64,000 bases of DNA from Tubiluchus corallicola (GCA_030141605.1 JAQGDQ010000302.1:186001-250000), one strand, 5' to 3'. Shown: positions 1 to 11,998, counted from the stretch's first letter. Notes: generated from the sequence alone by a model not told the origin. A program made the numbers and translations.

Positions 1-644
1 ATTGTTTTCACTAAAAACTCATATCATACATAAACATGTTGTTAAACCTTAACTCTCCTTCACTTACTGAAAGTCGTTTAGTCTTAATCATACATAGCAT
101 TTTCCCATTCCTTTCTTTTTCCTTTTAATACTACATTTTCTGAATTCAGAGCATCCTTCAGTCTGTAAGTCGGTATACTGTACAAATATTATTTTAAACT
201 TAATCATTGCACTGCATCATATACTTTATGGGTGTAAATAGCCAACTGGTAAGTATTGACAAAAACGAGATTGTTGTTGCGACAAAAGGAAGTGATGGTA
301 TTACAAAATCTCAAAAATTGAATGCAACTACTTGTACTTGGTTGTCAGATGTCTCTTGACAGGTGTGGCAATATCAATCAATAACTCCATACGCTTGTGA
401 AAAACGTTAATACGCGGAAATGCGAATTTGGCGCACTGCCATTGTGTATATTTTTATCTTTATGCATGAGGCAATTGTTGTGTAGTCAGTAATGCAGCAA
501 TTAAAGCATTTAATATTCAGGTAACGTCGAAAGTACTTGCATCAATTAAGCATGAGAAGCGTTAATCAATCCCGCCTATACAGACATGTACAATAATTGC
601 GACGCGCTCGGGCGGTTTAGGTCGATATTATTATGTGCTTCCAG

Positions 645-803
645 CATCGGCAATTACAAACACACGGGCAGCCGGCACAACAAGGGCCTCATCACATCAA
701 CCTGCCAGTCAATGCACAAGATAAACTGTTGCGAATATTATCGAGTTTTCCCACGAGCGTTTCTGCAGAATTTCACAAACATGGCCACTGGAGCGATCTC
801 TGC
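645..803 (+). CDS. Candidate internal exon on plus strand
   Basis: A GC-rich island in AT-rich DNA. Between an acceptor-like TATTATGTGCTTCCAG and a donor-like CTGC|gtgaga lie exactly 53 open codons, phase 0 to 0. The peptide is HRQLQTHGQPAQQGPHHINL, then PVNAQDKLLRILSSFPTS, then VSAEFHKHGHWSDLC. An overlapping +1 frame from the ATG at 586 is also open for 73 codons, so the frame is not settled. No family is recognised. If real it belongs to a gene opposite in strand to UNC13. Confidence 0.25.
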
Positions 804-3368
804 GTGAGATATATTACTGAGTCCTGTAAATCATTTTTCTTGGCAAAAATCTGTAACAATTAACAGCACAAAGAAGTGAAATACTGTTATGAATGCCGTT
901 GTGAAATGCTGAATGAAAAACAGTGAGGTGAAGAATTTGAATAAACAGCTGAAGAAAGCTGGTGTGAAGACGTGTGGGAAGTTGAGGAATGCTAACACGA
1001 AGGAAGTTGGTCAGACTGTTCCAAAAGTGCTGATGTAAAAAGACTAGATAGACAGCAATGTTGATGTGAAGAAGTTGACAGAAAGAAGTTGGAGCAACAA
1101 CAGAGGAATGGTTATTGTGAAAAAGTTAGCTAGACAATTAAGAATGCGTTAATGTGAAAGATTTGGGTGTTCCTTTGGAGAATTACTAATGCAAAGAAGA
1201 TGGGTGGATTTTAGAAGAAAATTAGATTTATATTAATGCAGCAAACAATTTACAAAATGTCATATTACCCTAAAGGTGTAAACATATGCAAGCAAAAATC
1301 AATTCATGTTGCAATCCACTGGATAAACAGATTACCATTTCTTTTTGATGCACCCATAAGTGTACCAAATAACTTTGCGGAAACTGTTTTGGCCAGATTG
1401 CAGATGCCATAATTAAGACCAGTGATAACTTTGCAAGCTTCATCTCAAACTAAGCCATATAATGATGCTACAGTCTTGACCAGTTATAAAAATAAATCCC
1501 AAATATTAAACTCTATGGTGATCTGTTAGTGATTATTCTCTGCACTCAATACAGGCATCAAGGGGATGTCATAAACAGCCAATCACGTGCACAATGCAAA
1601 TCCACAAACATTAAATAACGCTGACAAAAATCAAACTTATCAATTTCTACACAGAAACTGAGCCTTTCGTACATTACCATTTATCAAAGGGAAAATACCA
1701 AAAGAGTATATCACCTGCTTCAGTAAATTTCTTGTAGCAAAGCACTTTGGGATGAAGTTAAAGGAGTACTCCCTAGTCAAAAGAGAAAACTGTAACGCGA
1801 TCCTTTTGACCACCTAAGTAAAAATGCCTTTCCTTGAGTTATGAGTTGTTGAACACAAAGCCTAAGGGGCCGAAATGCATTACTCTTGCTTTTCATTTAA
1901 GTGCACATAGCGTGCTCTATTTTAAAAACTGACTAACATGAGCTTTTCTATATGCTTAGTTTAATGTATAGCAATGATGCACAATACAATTACACTGGAT
2001 ATTTCTTTACTCCTTAGAGGTTTTTGCACATGGGTACAACAATTGACGTCAAACAAAATGTCGTTCATTCTCAGTCAAGCTCTGCTAACTGTCCAATCAG
2101 TGTGCATATTTCTCACACGCCCACAGAAGCGGTTCATTACCTCGACTTTCCGGACAAGAGCTCTATGTATTGTCAGTATATGTTATAGTCTTATGAAAAA
2201 TGCTCAACTTTTCATAAAATTGCGGGAGAGAAATCAGCCTGGTTTTAGATCTTATTACAGGTTGTCGATTGTCTGTATTGTTGATTAAAATTGCAGGTGG
2301 AAAAACATAGTATAATTTCGTTTTTTATGGGAAGAAATGCGCAGCGCTTGCGTCTATAAGTTGCTGATTTTGCTATTACTAAAATGCTCAGTTTAGTTTA
2401 ATGTACGACCTTGCAAGCCAGATAAAGACAAGTATTGACTTTAAAAAATACGGATTAACTTAACGAGGTTAATTAGGCCGATCATATGACGCTGCTTTAA
2501 TGATCGCAAGTGTAAAATGGCCTACTTGAACAGAAGTGACAATGAAATTTATAACTTTATATTGAAGCCCGAGTTGGCAGGTATAAATGATTCAAGGTTA
2601 ACATGCATGTAAAAATTACAGCCTGAGCGCTTCCAGGTAGGTTGTAGGAATGGCCAGTTAGCAATAGTTGAATCCCAGCCGCAGAGTTGAACTCATCTAC
2701 GGGAATACGTGACAACTGTCAGGATTATGTGGTAAGCGAGCACACTCATAGGAATTCACATTCAAGCAAAATGTTTTTTTCTGGTCAGTTTTTATAAACC
2801 TCAATAAGATCTTCACGGTCCAGATTAATTCAAATGTGGTCAAAATTTATGTTATATGTTATACCACGTAAAATTTGTATCCTGAAATAGTCAATTTTAT
2901 GCTATTTTCCTGGTTATAATCATAATTAAAAGATTCCATTGGGACTTATAACTTACGTAACTTGGACAAGATCGTTTACGGAATAAAATTTCTGTAGTCT
3001 AACAAACAGTTGAAAAAATGCAAAAAGTGGATATAAGCTCGCGATTACACGATTAGTTAAAATTAGAAAAAATACGTCGCAGGTATCTGTGTTCGTATAT
3101 TCAAAGGCAAAAGAGACTTTCGTAAATATATTTTGTTGCCCATTCATTGTAAAGCAAGGCTAACTTTGCTTAGTTCCTTTATTATACTAATGTCTCTACA
3201 TTTGCTTTGAAGCTTTGTCACTACATTCTGTTTAAATTGAAAAGTCATTTTTTGGCTACTTGAAGTGTTAATTTCGTGTAGAAATAGCTGCTGCTCAGCA
3301 AATTTGTGTTTATGAAAAAGATCAATCAGTTTATCTGCTGATTAAACATTAGTTGTGACTGTCATGTT

Positions 3369-3639
3369 GTTTAGTTTAGTTTAGTTTAGTTTAGTTTAGT
3401 TTAGTTTAGTTTAGTTTAGTTTAGTTTAGTTTAGTTTAGTTTAGTTTAGTTTAGTTTAGTTTAGTTTAGTTTAGTTTAGTTTAGTTTAGTTTAGTTTAGT
3501 TTAGTTTAGTTTAGTTTAGTTTAGTTTAGTTAGTTTAGTTTAGTTTAGTTTAGTTTAGTTTAGTTTAGTTTAGTTTAGTTTAGTTTAGTTTAGTTTAGTT
3601 TAGTTTAGTTTAGTTTAGTTTAGTTTAGTTTAGTTTAGA
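3369..3639. repeat. (TTTAG)n pentanucleotide array
   Basis: About 54 near-perfect copies of a 5-bp unit over some 270 bp, broken once near 3530 where one base is lost. The uniformity indicates recent expansion. The unit resembles but is not the TTAGG or TTAGGG telomere repeat. Confidence 0.97.
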
Positions 3640-4315
3640 CAGTTGTTGTCCAGCGTGAGCTGTTGTCCCGAGTGTCACTGAGCGTGCTTACGTTACAGCG
3701 GAGGCGAACCGATAGACCAATATGTTTGACGACAATTATTCAACACTGCACTTGCACCAGATACAATGCAAAAACAATGCACTTACATCATACGTGCGTA
3801 AAATTGAAACATGAAAACGCTGATGATCAAATTTTACAAACAAAAGAGCTAAAAAAAACTTCGCACTTTTCCTTCAAGGCTTCAATATAATAGGGCAATG
3901 TATAGCTAATATCCTAGATTTTCCTTTAACACTTTAGTGTAAGTAGCTGGCTAGAAAGAAAGATAAAAAATCTACCTACAGCTTTTCTTAAAGATGTGCA
4001 GTAAACCTGCAGATGCTGAGCCATGTACATGTACGATACCTGTACCACTGCTGGCAGCAATTAGAGACCGTGTAGCACAAATAGCTCAACAAATTTTAAA
4101 ATTCAGGAGCCAGATAACAGTGACAGTCAATCTAACACTGATAGCAGCATGTAAAATTACTATACCAGCAAGAGTCGCAGACTGCTTAGACCAGACGGTT
4201 TAGTCTAGTGGTACAACTACCAAGTCATACCAGACTTTAAAATGGTAGCTGGAGGATGGTATTTAGGGTAAAAGTGGGGTAATAATAGTCTCTCTTATGT
4301 AGTTGTAGATTGTTA

Positions 4316-4425
4316 TTTACAGCCGGCCCAAAAGCTCTTTGGAGCTTATGTTAATTGCTCAGCCAAAAAGCCGACTTTAAATAAGGATTATTATTGTTAT
4401 TATTATTATTATTATTATTTGCGCT
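4316..4425 (+). mobile_element. LINE 3' end with ATT-rich tail
   Basis: The segment ends GCCGACTTTAAATAAGG followed by a (TTA/TTG)n tail. The same CCGACTTTAAATAAGG block ends the LINE fragment at 4810-5420, so both are 3' ends of one non-LTR retrotransposon family that uses a microsatellite-like tail. Only the untranslated end remains here. Confidence 0.6.
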
Positions 4426-4809
4426 AATGGCGTTAAGCAAATCATCGGAGACCAGGTGCCAGGTGAATTAAAGCTAGCCAATGGCGATTATTGACACTGA
4501 CATTACTCGGCAAATTTCGCATGAGAATTGCGAACCAACAGGCTGAAGACAAATTGCTTTTATTGAAATGAACCCAAATCATGTATATTTTAATTCCTGT
4601 GAGCTTTCACCTGGCCCGTTTACAATTTACTTATTACGTACAGTGAATTCGAATTATAAATTGTTCAGGAACTCTGATCACACATCGGGAGAAGATTTAC
4701 CACAGGCTAACATAATGGAACGTTTTAGCAGCTTCTATTAATAAGCCCGGGGAAATTTGCTTTGCACAACCAGTTAATCATTCTAGATTGCAATAAGGAA
4801 GCTGAGGTC

Positions 4810-5420
4810 CCGTGGGACAGCGATTATGGACTCTTATGCTTCATTTTCAATGGCCAAAATAACCTGTATTATACTATGCATACAAAATACAATTGCAAAT
4901 GTACCACGGGTCAAATCTATTAAATACGGTTTAAACTCTTTCCGATATTCTGCTGCAGTTTTGTGGAATAAATTGCCAAATGACATACGAAATGCATCTA
5001 GCTATTGTATGTTTCAAAAGATGATAATCTTGTGGAAAGATGACGAATGTAAATATACTGCAATGTATGTCGCACAAATTGACAATTTTATGTTTCTTCT
5101 GACACTGTACTTTTAAACTTTAAGCTGTTTTGTAATGTGATTTTAACTCAATTAATTATACTCGATTAATCCAATAAGTTAATTTTAGAGTTTAAGTTAG
5201 CATTTTATATGATTATTATTTTAATGTCTATTAGGGTCCAAAGTATTTTATTTTAGACGTATAATTGTAAAACCTTTTTAACACTTACGCACTATTTTAT
5301 ATCAGTAGATTAGCTTTGTGATATCAGCTTTGTGAAATCAGTTGGCTTAATAGCTCTTAGGCGCTAATGTTTTTATGTTAATGTAAAACCCGACTTTAAA
5401 TAAGGTTTGATTCGATTTGA
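4810..5420 (+). mobile_element. 5'-truncated LINE with reverse-transcriptase C-terminus
   Basis: The open frame from 4826 to 5116 includes PRVKSIKYGLNSFRYSAAVLWNKLP then NDIRNASSYCMFQKMI. The pattern Y-G-x-x-S-F-x-Y-x-A-A-x-L-W-N-x-L-P is the typical end of the reverse transcriptase of CR1/L2/jockey-like non-LTR elements. A short 3' untranslated region ends at CCCGACTTTAAATAAGG followed by a TTGATTCGA-type tail. Everything 5' of this is missing, as usual for target-primed integration. Confidence 0.8.
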
Positions 5421-5817
5421 ATACGTAAACTGCACAGCATACGAAACATCTGTGTTGTGCTGAAGCAATGTTATAAAGAGCTCAGCATAAATTCGCTTAC
5501 TGGGCAAAAGTCATTGGTGGATAAATATGTAGATAAACTTTCATAGCAATTTTTTACACACGTATTCAGCGGAGATCAAAAACTGGAAACTTTTGCACCA
5601 TTTATTTATCATCCATCAGAATGCATCAGGCATTAGAACATATACGATCATAACTCAGAATAGTCAAACGAACGTCACTTGGTGTGCTTTGAATACACTG
5701 AGGTAAGTGAGGTTACACTGAGGTAGCAACCCAAACGTAGAGGCTGAATTAGTGATTGAATGCAATGGAAATATAATCATCGCTTACCATCTTAATCGCA
5801 TCCATGTATCTATACTC

Positions 5818-6335
5818 TTATATTAATATTCTTGGTATATATATTTATTTATTTATATATATATAAGATTCGAGGCTACAGCTCCGACGAGGGCACCATT
5901 TGGGGCGATCTATATATCAAACGAAAGGTCTCGATCTAGTGTCGTCTCATTGATGGTTTATTTTTCGAATCGGGCCCACCGGGAGCAACGGGGGGCGAAA
6001 AACCTCCAAAAATGGCCCTTTTTCGGCCGTTTTTTGCAAAAGTTATACGGCTGAGATGTAGAGAACGGGAACGGGCCGAGGGTGGTGCTGGGTATGGATA
6101 GATAGCCCGTTCAGCGGTGGGTGTAGTAGGCCTATTTAGAATTCACGAGACGACCACGGCGCCCCGCAACGGGCGTTTTCCCGGACCCAACTCGCGATTT
6201 TTTCGAAATTTTGACCAAACAGCATGCGGGAAAAACGTTCTAGCGTCGCCCGGTGGGACTCTAGGAAGGAGATATATAGCTCTTTACAAAGAGGAAGGAC
6301 AGGGCTACACGACGATGTGGGATATATTTTAGGGC
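5818..6335 (+). repeat. GC-rich dispersed repeat, unknown family, copy 1
   Basis: An AT-rich head (TTATATTAATATTCTTGG then TATATA) leads into a GC-rich body. The body contains AAGATTCGAGGCTACAG, TTTTTCGAATCGGGCCCACC and CTAGCGTCGCCCGGTGGG. It matches 19575-20090 closely in the same orientation. Both copies keep a plus-strand open frame with RFFRNFDQTACGKNVLASPG, which may be incidental. No terminal inverted repeats, target duplication or known motif was seen. Confidence 0.75.
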
Positions 6336-6778
6336 AGGTCCACCGAGAGGAGTATCAACGAGTTAGTTAGGAGTTCTATTTTCGGCAATTTTCACTTAGA
6401 AAACTGCTGACGCAAAGGCATTGTTGTGACGTCATCCATTGTACTCTGTCTATCTTATAACTTTAATTCAGCAAAAAGCTACAGGCTTTGCGTTAGTTAA
6501 ACAAACAGTAGACACGATGTTACGGGCTTCGTGTTATAAATGTGGACTAGGTAGGATGTTCGCGTATTATTGATTACACGTGTATTTATACGCAAAATCT
6601 TTTGTGGGGCGTTTGCTATTTATTATATTATAGCACATAGTTTCAACTTTGTGAAAAATGTTTGGAATGGTTTTGTTGTAATGCTGTGTTGTTGGTGCAT
6701 GTGCTATAGGTGTTGTCATCGTTGCCACCATCATCATCATCATCATCAACATCATGATCACCACGTGAGGTGGTGGAT

Positions 6779-7757
6779 TTGATGTGGTGTGGTGGTGGTG
6801 TGCTTTGTGTGTTGTGCTATGGATGGTGTGGTGGGGTGATAGGGTGTGTGGGGTGTGGTGTGGGTAGTGTGGTATGGAGTGGGTGGCGTGGTGTTATGGT
6901 GTGGTGCAGTGCGGTGTGATGTGGTGGAGTATTATGGTGTGGGTGGTGTGGTGTGGTGTGGTGTGTGGGTGGTGTGGTGTGGTGTGGTGCAGTGGTATGG
7001 TGTGGTGCAGTGTGGTGTGATGTGGTGGAGTCGTATGGTGTGGTTGGTGTGGTGTGGTATGTGGGTCGTGCGGTGTGCTGCAGTGGTATGTTGTGGTGCG
7101 GTGTGGTGTGATGTGGTGGAGTGGTATGGTGTGGGTGGTGTGGTGTGTAGGTGGGTGGGTGGTGTGGTGCAGTGTGGTGTTATGGTGTGGTGCTGTGCGG
7201 TGTGATGTGGTGGAGTATTATGGTGTGGGTGGTGTGGTGTGGTGTGGTGCAGTGTGGTGGAGTGGTATGGTGTGGGTGGTGTGGTGTATAGGTGGTATGG
7301 TGTGGTGCGGTGTGGTGTGATGTGGTGGAGTGGTATGGTGTGGGTGGTGTGGTGTGTAGGTGGTATGGTGTGGTGTGGGTGGTGTGGTGTGTAGGTGGGT
7401 GGGTGGTGTGGTGCAGTGTGGTGTTATGGTGTGGTGCTGTGCGGTGTGATGTGGTGGAGTATTATGGTGTGGGTGGTGTGGTGTGGTGTGTGGGTGGTGC
7501 AGTGGTATGGTGTGGTGCAGTGTGGTGTGATGTGGTGGAGTGGTATGGTGTGGGTGGTGTGATGTGTAGGTGGTATGGTGTGGTGCGGTGTGGTGTGATG
7601 TGGTGGAGTGGTATGGTGTGGGTGGTGTGGTGTGTAGGTGGGTGGGTGGTGTGGTGCAGTGTGGTGTTATGGTGTGGTGCTGTGCGGTGTGATGTGGTGG
7701 AGTGGTATGGTGTGGTGCAGTGTGGTGTGATGAGGTGGAGTGGTGTGGTGTGGGTTT
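6779..7757 (+). repeat. G/T-only minisatellite, about 1 kb
   Basis: Almost a kilobase built from GGTGTGGTG-type words, nearly devoid of C and poor in A on the plus strand. Longer composite units recur, for example the TGATGTGGTGGAGTGGTATG block and the GTAGGTGGGTGGGTGGTG block. This implies higher-order duplication. Long open frames inside it are a by-product of composition. Confidence 0.95.
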
Positions 7758-8068
7758 TGTGTTGATTTGTGCACAAAATTCTTTTTGTGGGGTTTGGCTA
7801 GTATAATAATCATTTCAGAAAAAATTGTCCTTATGCAAGGAAACAATGTAACTTCATCATTGTAATTATCATTCAAGTTGTTCGCATTTTTAACAATTTA
7901 AAGATTCATTTTAATCCAAACAGGACAATAGATAGTGTCTTTCATTGCGTCTTGAAATCTTAACAAAAGCTAAACTGATAAGCTCAGTCATCTGCAGGTG
8001 CTGACTGGCGTCACTAATTTAAGAATCAATGTCAATTACAGTGAATCAGTCGGCCAAAGCCACTCATT

Positions 8069-8145
8069 CAGTTAGTCGGTTAGTCAGCCAGTCGGTCAGT
8101 CAATGAATCAGTTAGTCAGTCTGGGTCAACTGACCTATTAACCAA
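8069..8145. repeat. Degenerate TCAG/TTAG tetramer run
   Basis: A cluster of related words (CAGTTAGTCGGTTAGTCAGC, then CAGTCGGTCAGTCAATG) forms an old imperfect microsatellite. Confidence 0.6.
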
Positions 8146-8334
8146 CCAAACTACTTACTGCCAATGAAAGCATGCATGCGTGTTTATATGTTAGTAGGAC
8201 TGGCAGACAACAGACAGACTGCACTAGAAGAGTCAGCACTAATCATCCTGACAAGATAAGACGCTCGTTACTTTATCAATTTTACAACAACCTCTTTAAT
8301 TCCCAGGAGGAAGGCTTCGATTTGCGTTGGCTAA

Positions 8335-8370
8335 CATCCATTGAAGAATTTTAAAATTCTTCAATGGATG
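8335..8370. repeat. Perfect 36-bp palindrome
   Basis: CATCCATTGAAGAATTTT is followed immediately, with no spacer, by its exact reverse complement. It can form a fully paired cruciform or hairpin. Confidence 0.95.
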
Positions 8371-9124
8371 AAAAAGAGACCTAGGTTAATTAATGTAGAC
8401 TATACGTGAATTATTAACGTGAAGCTTGCCTGAGCAAAACACTGTGAGTTATATCAGTTACAAAAGCGCAATGCATATTTGAACATCGATCAATTCTTTT
8501 CCTCAAAAATCTTTAGTAAGCATAAACTTAAGATGACGATACACATAATTACGTTTGTATGACTGTGTTGGAATTATTGAAATTACACCAATTATTCAAC
8601 AGCATCGCATTCCGGCAGCAATAACCCGCATTGTATTAATCAGCATCATTATCTATAAATTAGCAATAACTCGCGTTGCGCTATATATGAAATTATAGAT
8701 CATAACACTAACCAGCACCTGCACGATTCAAAATTAACAATAACCTCCACAGATTTGCTTAATAACCAGCAGCATTTGACATTTAATTATTTAGGAAAAT
8801 TAATAGCCCGCTTTCTTCGCTTTCCATTAGATCATCGTGAAGACTGGTCCTTCTCTACAAATAACGCATGGAACAGTTTAAACAAGCACAAGAGCTATGC
8901 GAGAAGAAAACTGGTAAAAAACATCTTGCTTTAATTCTGGCCAGCGCAAATCAATGTTCCACAAAAATGAATAGGGGCGGGTGATTCGTTCAGATACACA
9001 AGTTTCCTCTGAACAATCATGTCAAATATGATTTAAACTGAACTAGCAGTTCAAAAGTTAGTTTGTCTTTACTTTACCACAATAAGAACAAAATAAAACA
9101 GGCAATTCCATTGCGGTGCTGGCC

Positions 9125-9348
9125 CAGGGCCTATTTCAGCCTAAGCGAGGCCCGGGGAAGTGGGGCGTGTGAGGCCTGGGGGGGGGGGGGGGGGTGGCGG
9201 GCGCCAACAGAAAACTTTTGAACTGCTAGAAGAGAAAATATGGAGTTATACAGTATGTTCGCATAAAGCAAAAATAAATAATGTTACCTCCCTGGAGGGT
9301 GAGGCCCCGGGGAAGTATCCCCACTCCCCCCCCCCGAAATAGGCCCTG
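9125..9348 (+). mobile_element. hAT-type MITE, copy 1 (224 bp)
   Basis: Terminal inverted repeats CAGGGCCTATTTC / GAAATAGGCCCTG bound the element. The flanks GGTGCTGG (9115-9122, then CC) and GGTGCTGC (9349-9356) look like an 8-bp target duplication with one mismatch. TIRs starting CAGGG and 8-bp duplications are hAT hallmarks. The interior has poly-G and poly-C runs and no coding capacity. It is homologous to 22055-22572 in inverted orientation. Confidence 0.85.
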
Positions 9349-10439
9349 GGTGCTGCAGCAGCAAAAGAAAAATGAGACTAGAGAAAATGCACACTAAGTT
9401 TTCATACATTTAACTACTAACTGGTAACTTCTCGCCTGCGTGATAGTAAACGCGCTCAAGCTGTTTCATGACAGTAATATGAAAGGGAAAACTGCATAAT
9501 ATTGGATAAAAGCTGCATCGATTTCCTCAGTTTATATGAACCAGACGTTCACATGTTCAACTATCAGCTAGGTCTGTTGCTCAAGGAAACGCAAACACAA
9601 GTAACAAGCATTTAAAATTCACTGCGTTAGGGTTCTCAGAAACATCAATATTAAAAAGCTAACATGTTTCCCTTTTAGAAAATCTTGTTTCTCTTAAGAG
9701 ACTGTTACTGACGCACTGTCTGTTCTGCTCAGCATAGCAAAACGAACAGAATCTAATGAGTTTTTGAAGAAAGAATCAACTGAAATGGTTATTGTTCTTA
9801 CTATTTTATCTTCAAACCACACGTGCAGGGATAGATCTAGTCCTTACGGATCCTTCTTTCCTATCACATTTGGAAGTATTCACACAACCGTAACAAATGA
9901 CCTCTTTACTTTGCTTTGTCATCAAATAATGCAAATATCATTGTTTTGGCTGATGACTGATCTGCACAATGATAAACTCAAAACAATGAACGTCATTCGA
10001 CATTCATTAGAAGCAAAAACAATTACAAGTATCACCTTTTCCTTCAGAGACCCCTTGGGGATATAAGTACATTATCATACCCATAACTGCTTGAAAAATA
10101 ACTAAGTTGTGTTAAAGATACTGCAGCATCTACTACTTTACATCTTCATAAATCTTTCAATTCGCAGTTCTCCTCTCATTAGCAGAATTTATTATGAATA
10201 AATCGCAACTGATCACAAGGTGGGATTCGCTGAGAGCCCCAAAGCACAAATGCATGTGTTGGATAATTATTAAGTACTTACCAAAGAGGTTATCAGTAAC
10301 AGCTTGTCACGCGAGCAAAGGAGCTGCAATACTGTCAGAAGATGGCTTCCCAACTTGGAGGAGCAACAGGCAACAATGCATTCCGCGTCACTTTAAGAGT
10401 GGAACAATGTGGAAAGAGCATTAGTAATATGTAACTTAC

Positions 10440-10889
10440 CGCCTGAATTACGCGTTTGAATCCCTGATTCCACAATGTAATAGAGCTGCGTTTCTGCGGA
10501 GCAGATTTCCCTTTCTGGCGTAGAGAACTGGCTGCAGTTGCCCAAGAAGGCCTCACTTGGCTGCGAGAGATCCGATTACACATGGGAGTACCTTCTGTAC
10601 TGTCCACATCAGGAATGCTGATGCTGTCTGCTGCCATTGCCAAATTGCGACGTTTAGGAATGAGAAAATCTGGTTTGGCATTGTCACTGATCAACCGGTC
10701 CAACTTGGTCAAACTAAGAGCCACCAGACGCTCTTCGTAATCAATGAGGTGAGGTACCACAACAGTGGGCATGCTGACTGACCGTTCAAGATGGCGCGGT
10801 GTGAATTCTGGCTTGCGCACTTTTGGTGTAAGGTTGGAGATTGCCTGTTTCAGCGGAGACAAGAGACCCACAAAGGACACAAAATCCAT
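10440..10889 (-). CDS. UNC13: Probable alternative first coding exon of UNC13 (short isoform N-terminus)
   Basis: A 450-bp open stretch of 150 codons ending at CAGGCG|gtaagt in phase 0. The chosen start is ATAATAATGGATTTTG; an in-frame stop (TAG CAA GTG) lies about 45 bp further upstream, and no acceptor fits the phase of the long-isoform exon. The peptide begins MDFVSFVGLLSPLKQAISNL. It continues with a basic, Ser/Pro-rich stretch (PKVRKPEFTPRHLERS) and a probable helix (YEERLVALSLTKLDRLIS), and ends SSITLWNQGFKRVIQA. The end carries W-x3-F-x-R-V, the spacing of the UNC13 calmodulin anchor (WLEAYNKV at 31166-31349), just before a phase 0 donor. It can therefore replace the whole long N-terminus when spliced to the shared downstream exon. 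This parallels short Munc13-2 and short nematode isoforms. The downstream exon is unseen, so the link is inferred. Confidence 0.75.
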
Positions 10890-11905
10890 TATTATCACAG
10901 TGTAGCTAAGTTGATCTAGATCATTCACTTGCTAAACAACTCTGTTCTCTAATGAGTTCTTGAGTTCAAAAGAAGACGACTTCTGTGAAAACGTATATCT
11001 ACCAGTGCTAAACGACCACAGACAGCAGTCACAGTAATGGTTCTCAAAATAACGTGAAACGAAAACATTTCCACAACAAAGAAGGAAAAGCAACTCGTAG
11101 TAAGAAGAAATCACTATCAGGTGTATTCCATTCTCAAAAAAGAAATTCAGCCTTATGAAAAGACTTCACTTAGTTCGCTTATTGAATACACTTATTGACA
11201 TCAAAAACTCCTAACAAGCTAATCATTATGCATCAAATATGAAAAGCAACACCAATTAGCAACAGAAAAACGACAGCCACATTTTACAACTAATATACGA
11301 TTAATCGACAATATCGAAATGCTACATCATTGTTCAAATGTCTTACCAAAACACAATGGCTACAGTAACTTTGTAATTGTGTGTTATTAAGCTTGACATA
11401 TATGAACAATCCAGACTATTAAAATCTCAGATCATTGTTCTGACGCCCAGCCAGCGCATAAGTGATGCAATTACATTCTGCAATTACATTTACACGTAAT
11501 CAAACGTCATAAACTCAGCTGCTCTGACAGTCTTGTACGATACCACCAATTGAAGCAGTTAAATTCAAGTAAACGAAAAACCTGTTTGTTGCTATTCAAA
11601 AGGACTACACAGCATTAACACCTGGTATTGTGCAACCACTTTCAGACATGGATAGCTATTTTGCACTTAAAAACACAGATACCAGAACTTGATTATAATT
11701 CGAACTTGTGCAATTACAATTCATAATTCGCATTATGCACAGCACCTAATGCACTATATTCACGTCGAAACGGATTCCCTTGCTTCAACAATGCCACATC
11801 GTTAACAGTGTATCAGCTTACAGCGCGGACAGTACTGGCATGTATGCTTCATTCTCGCTATGTCCACACTAGACCGATTGTGTTTTATAAGCACGGAGGA
11901 GGCGA

Positions 11906-11998
11906 CTAAGCGCTCAATGCAAGTTCAGCATAGACAACACTGGCTTCATCACATGCAGGCTGAAACCCCACGCGGGCTTCAGCAGCAATGCCATCATG
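11906..11998 (-). CDS. Candidate terminal coding exon with ITIM-like tail
   Basis: After a good polypyrimidine tract and acceptor (TTTTGTATTTCTACTGCAG) a phase 0 frame runs 30 codons to a TAG stop. It reads HDGIAAEARVGFQPACDEAS then VVYAELALSA. Codons are GC-richer than the surrounding DNA. The ending V-V-Y-A-E-L fits the [ILVS]-x-Y-x-x-[ILV] pattern of immunoreceptor tyrosine-based inhibitory motifs, which often end the cytoplasmic tails of Ig-family membrane proteins. No upstream exon with a signal peptide, Ig fold or membrane helix was found. It is in a phase that could be joined to the 31166-31349 or 25127-25291 exons, giving a truncated product. The short length keeps confidence low. Confidence 0.25.
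   Translation of the reverse strand, partial: HDGIAAEARVGFQPACDEASVVYAELALSA

Larger units (their letters stand above)
1..10439 (-). other. Intron/downstream of alternative first exon; repeats only
   Basis: No exon of the UNC13 C1, C2B or MUN regions was recognised on the minus strand, so they probably lie further downstream outside the window; a very small exon could be missed. Named repeats occupy 3.37-3.64, 4.3-5.42, 5.8-6.34, 6.78-7.76 and 9.1-9.35 kb. From 804 to 3368 and from 9.36 to 10.43 kb nothing is recognised. Confidence 0.5.

Noticed and set aside
6846-7876. Long Val/Trp/Gly/Cys-rich and His/Thr-rich open frames
   Set aside because: Products of the G/T minisatellite on both strands.
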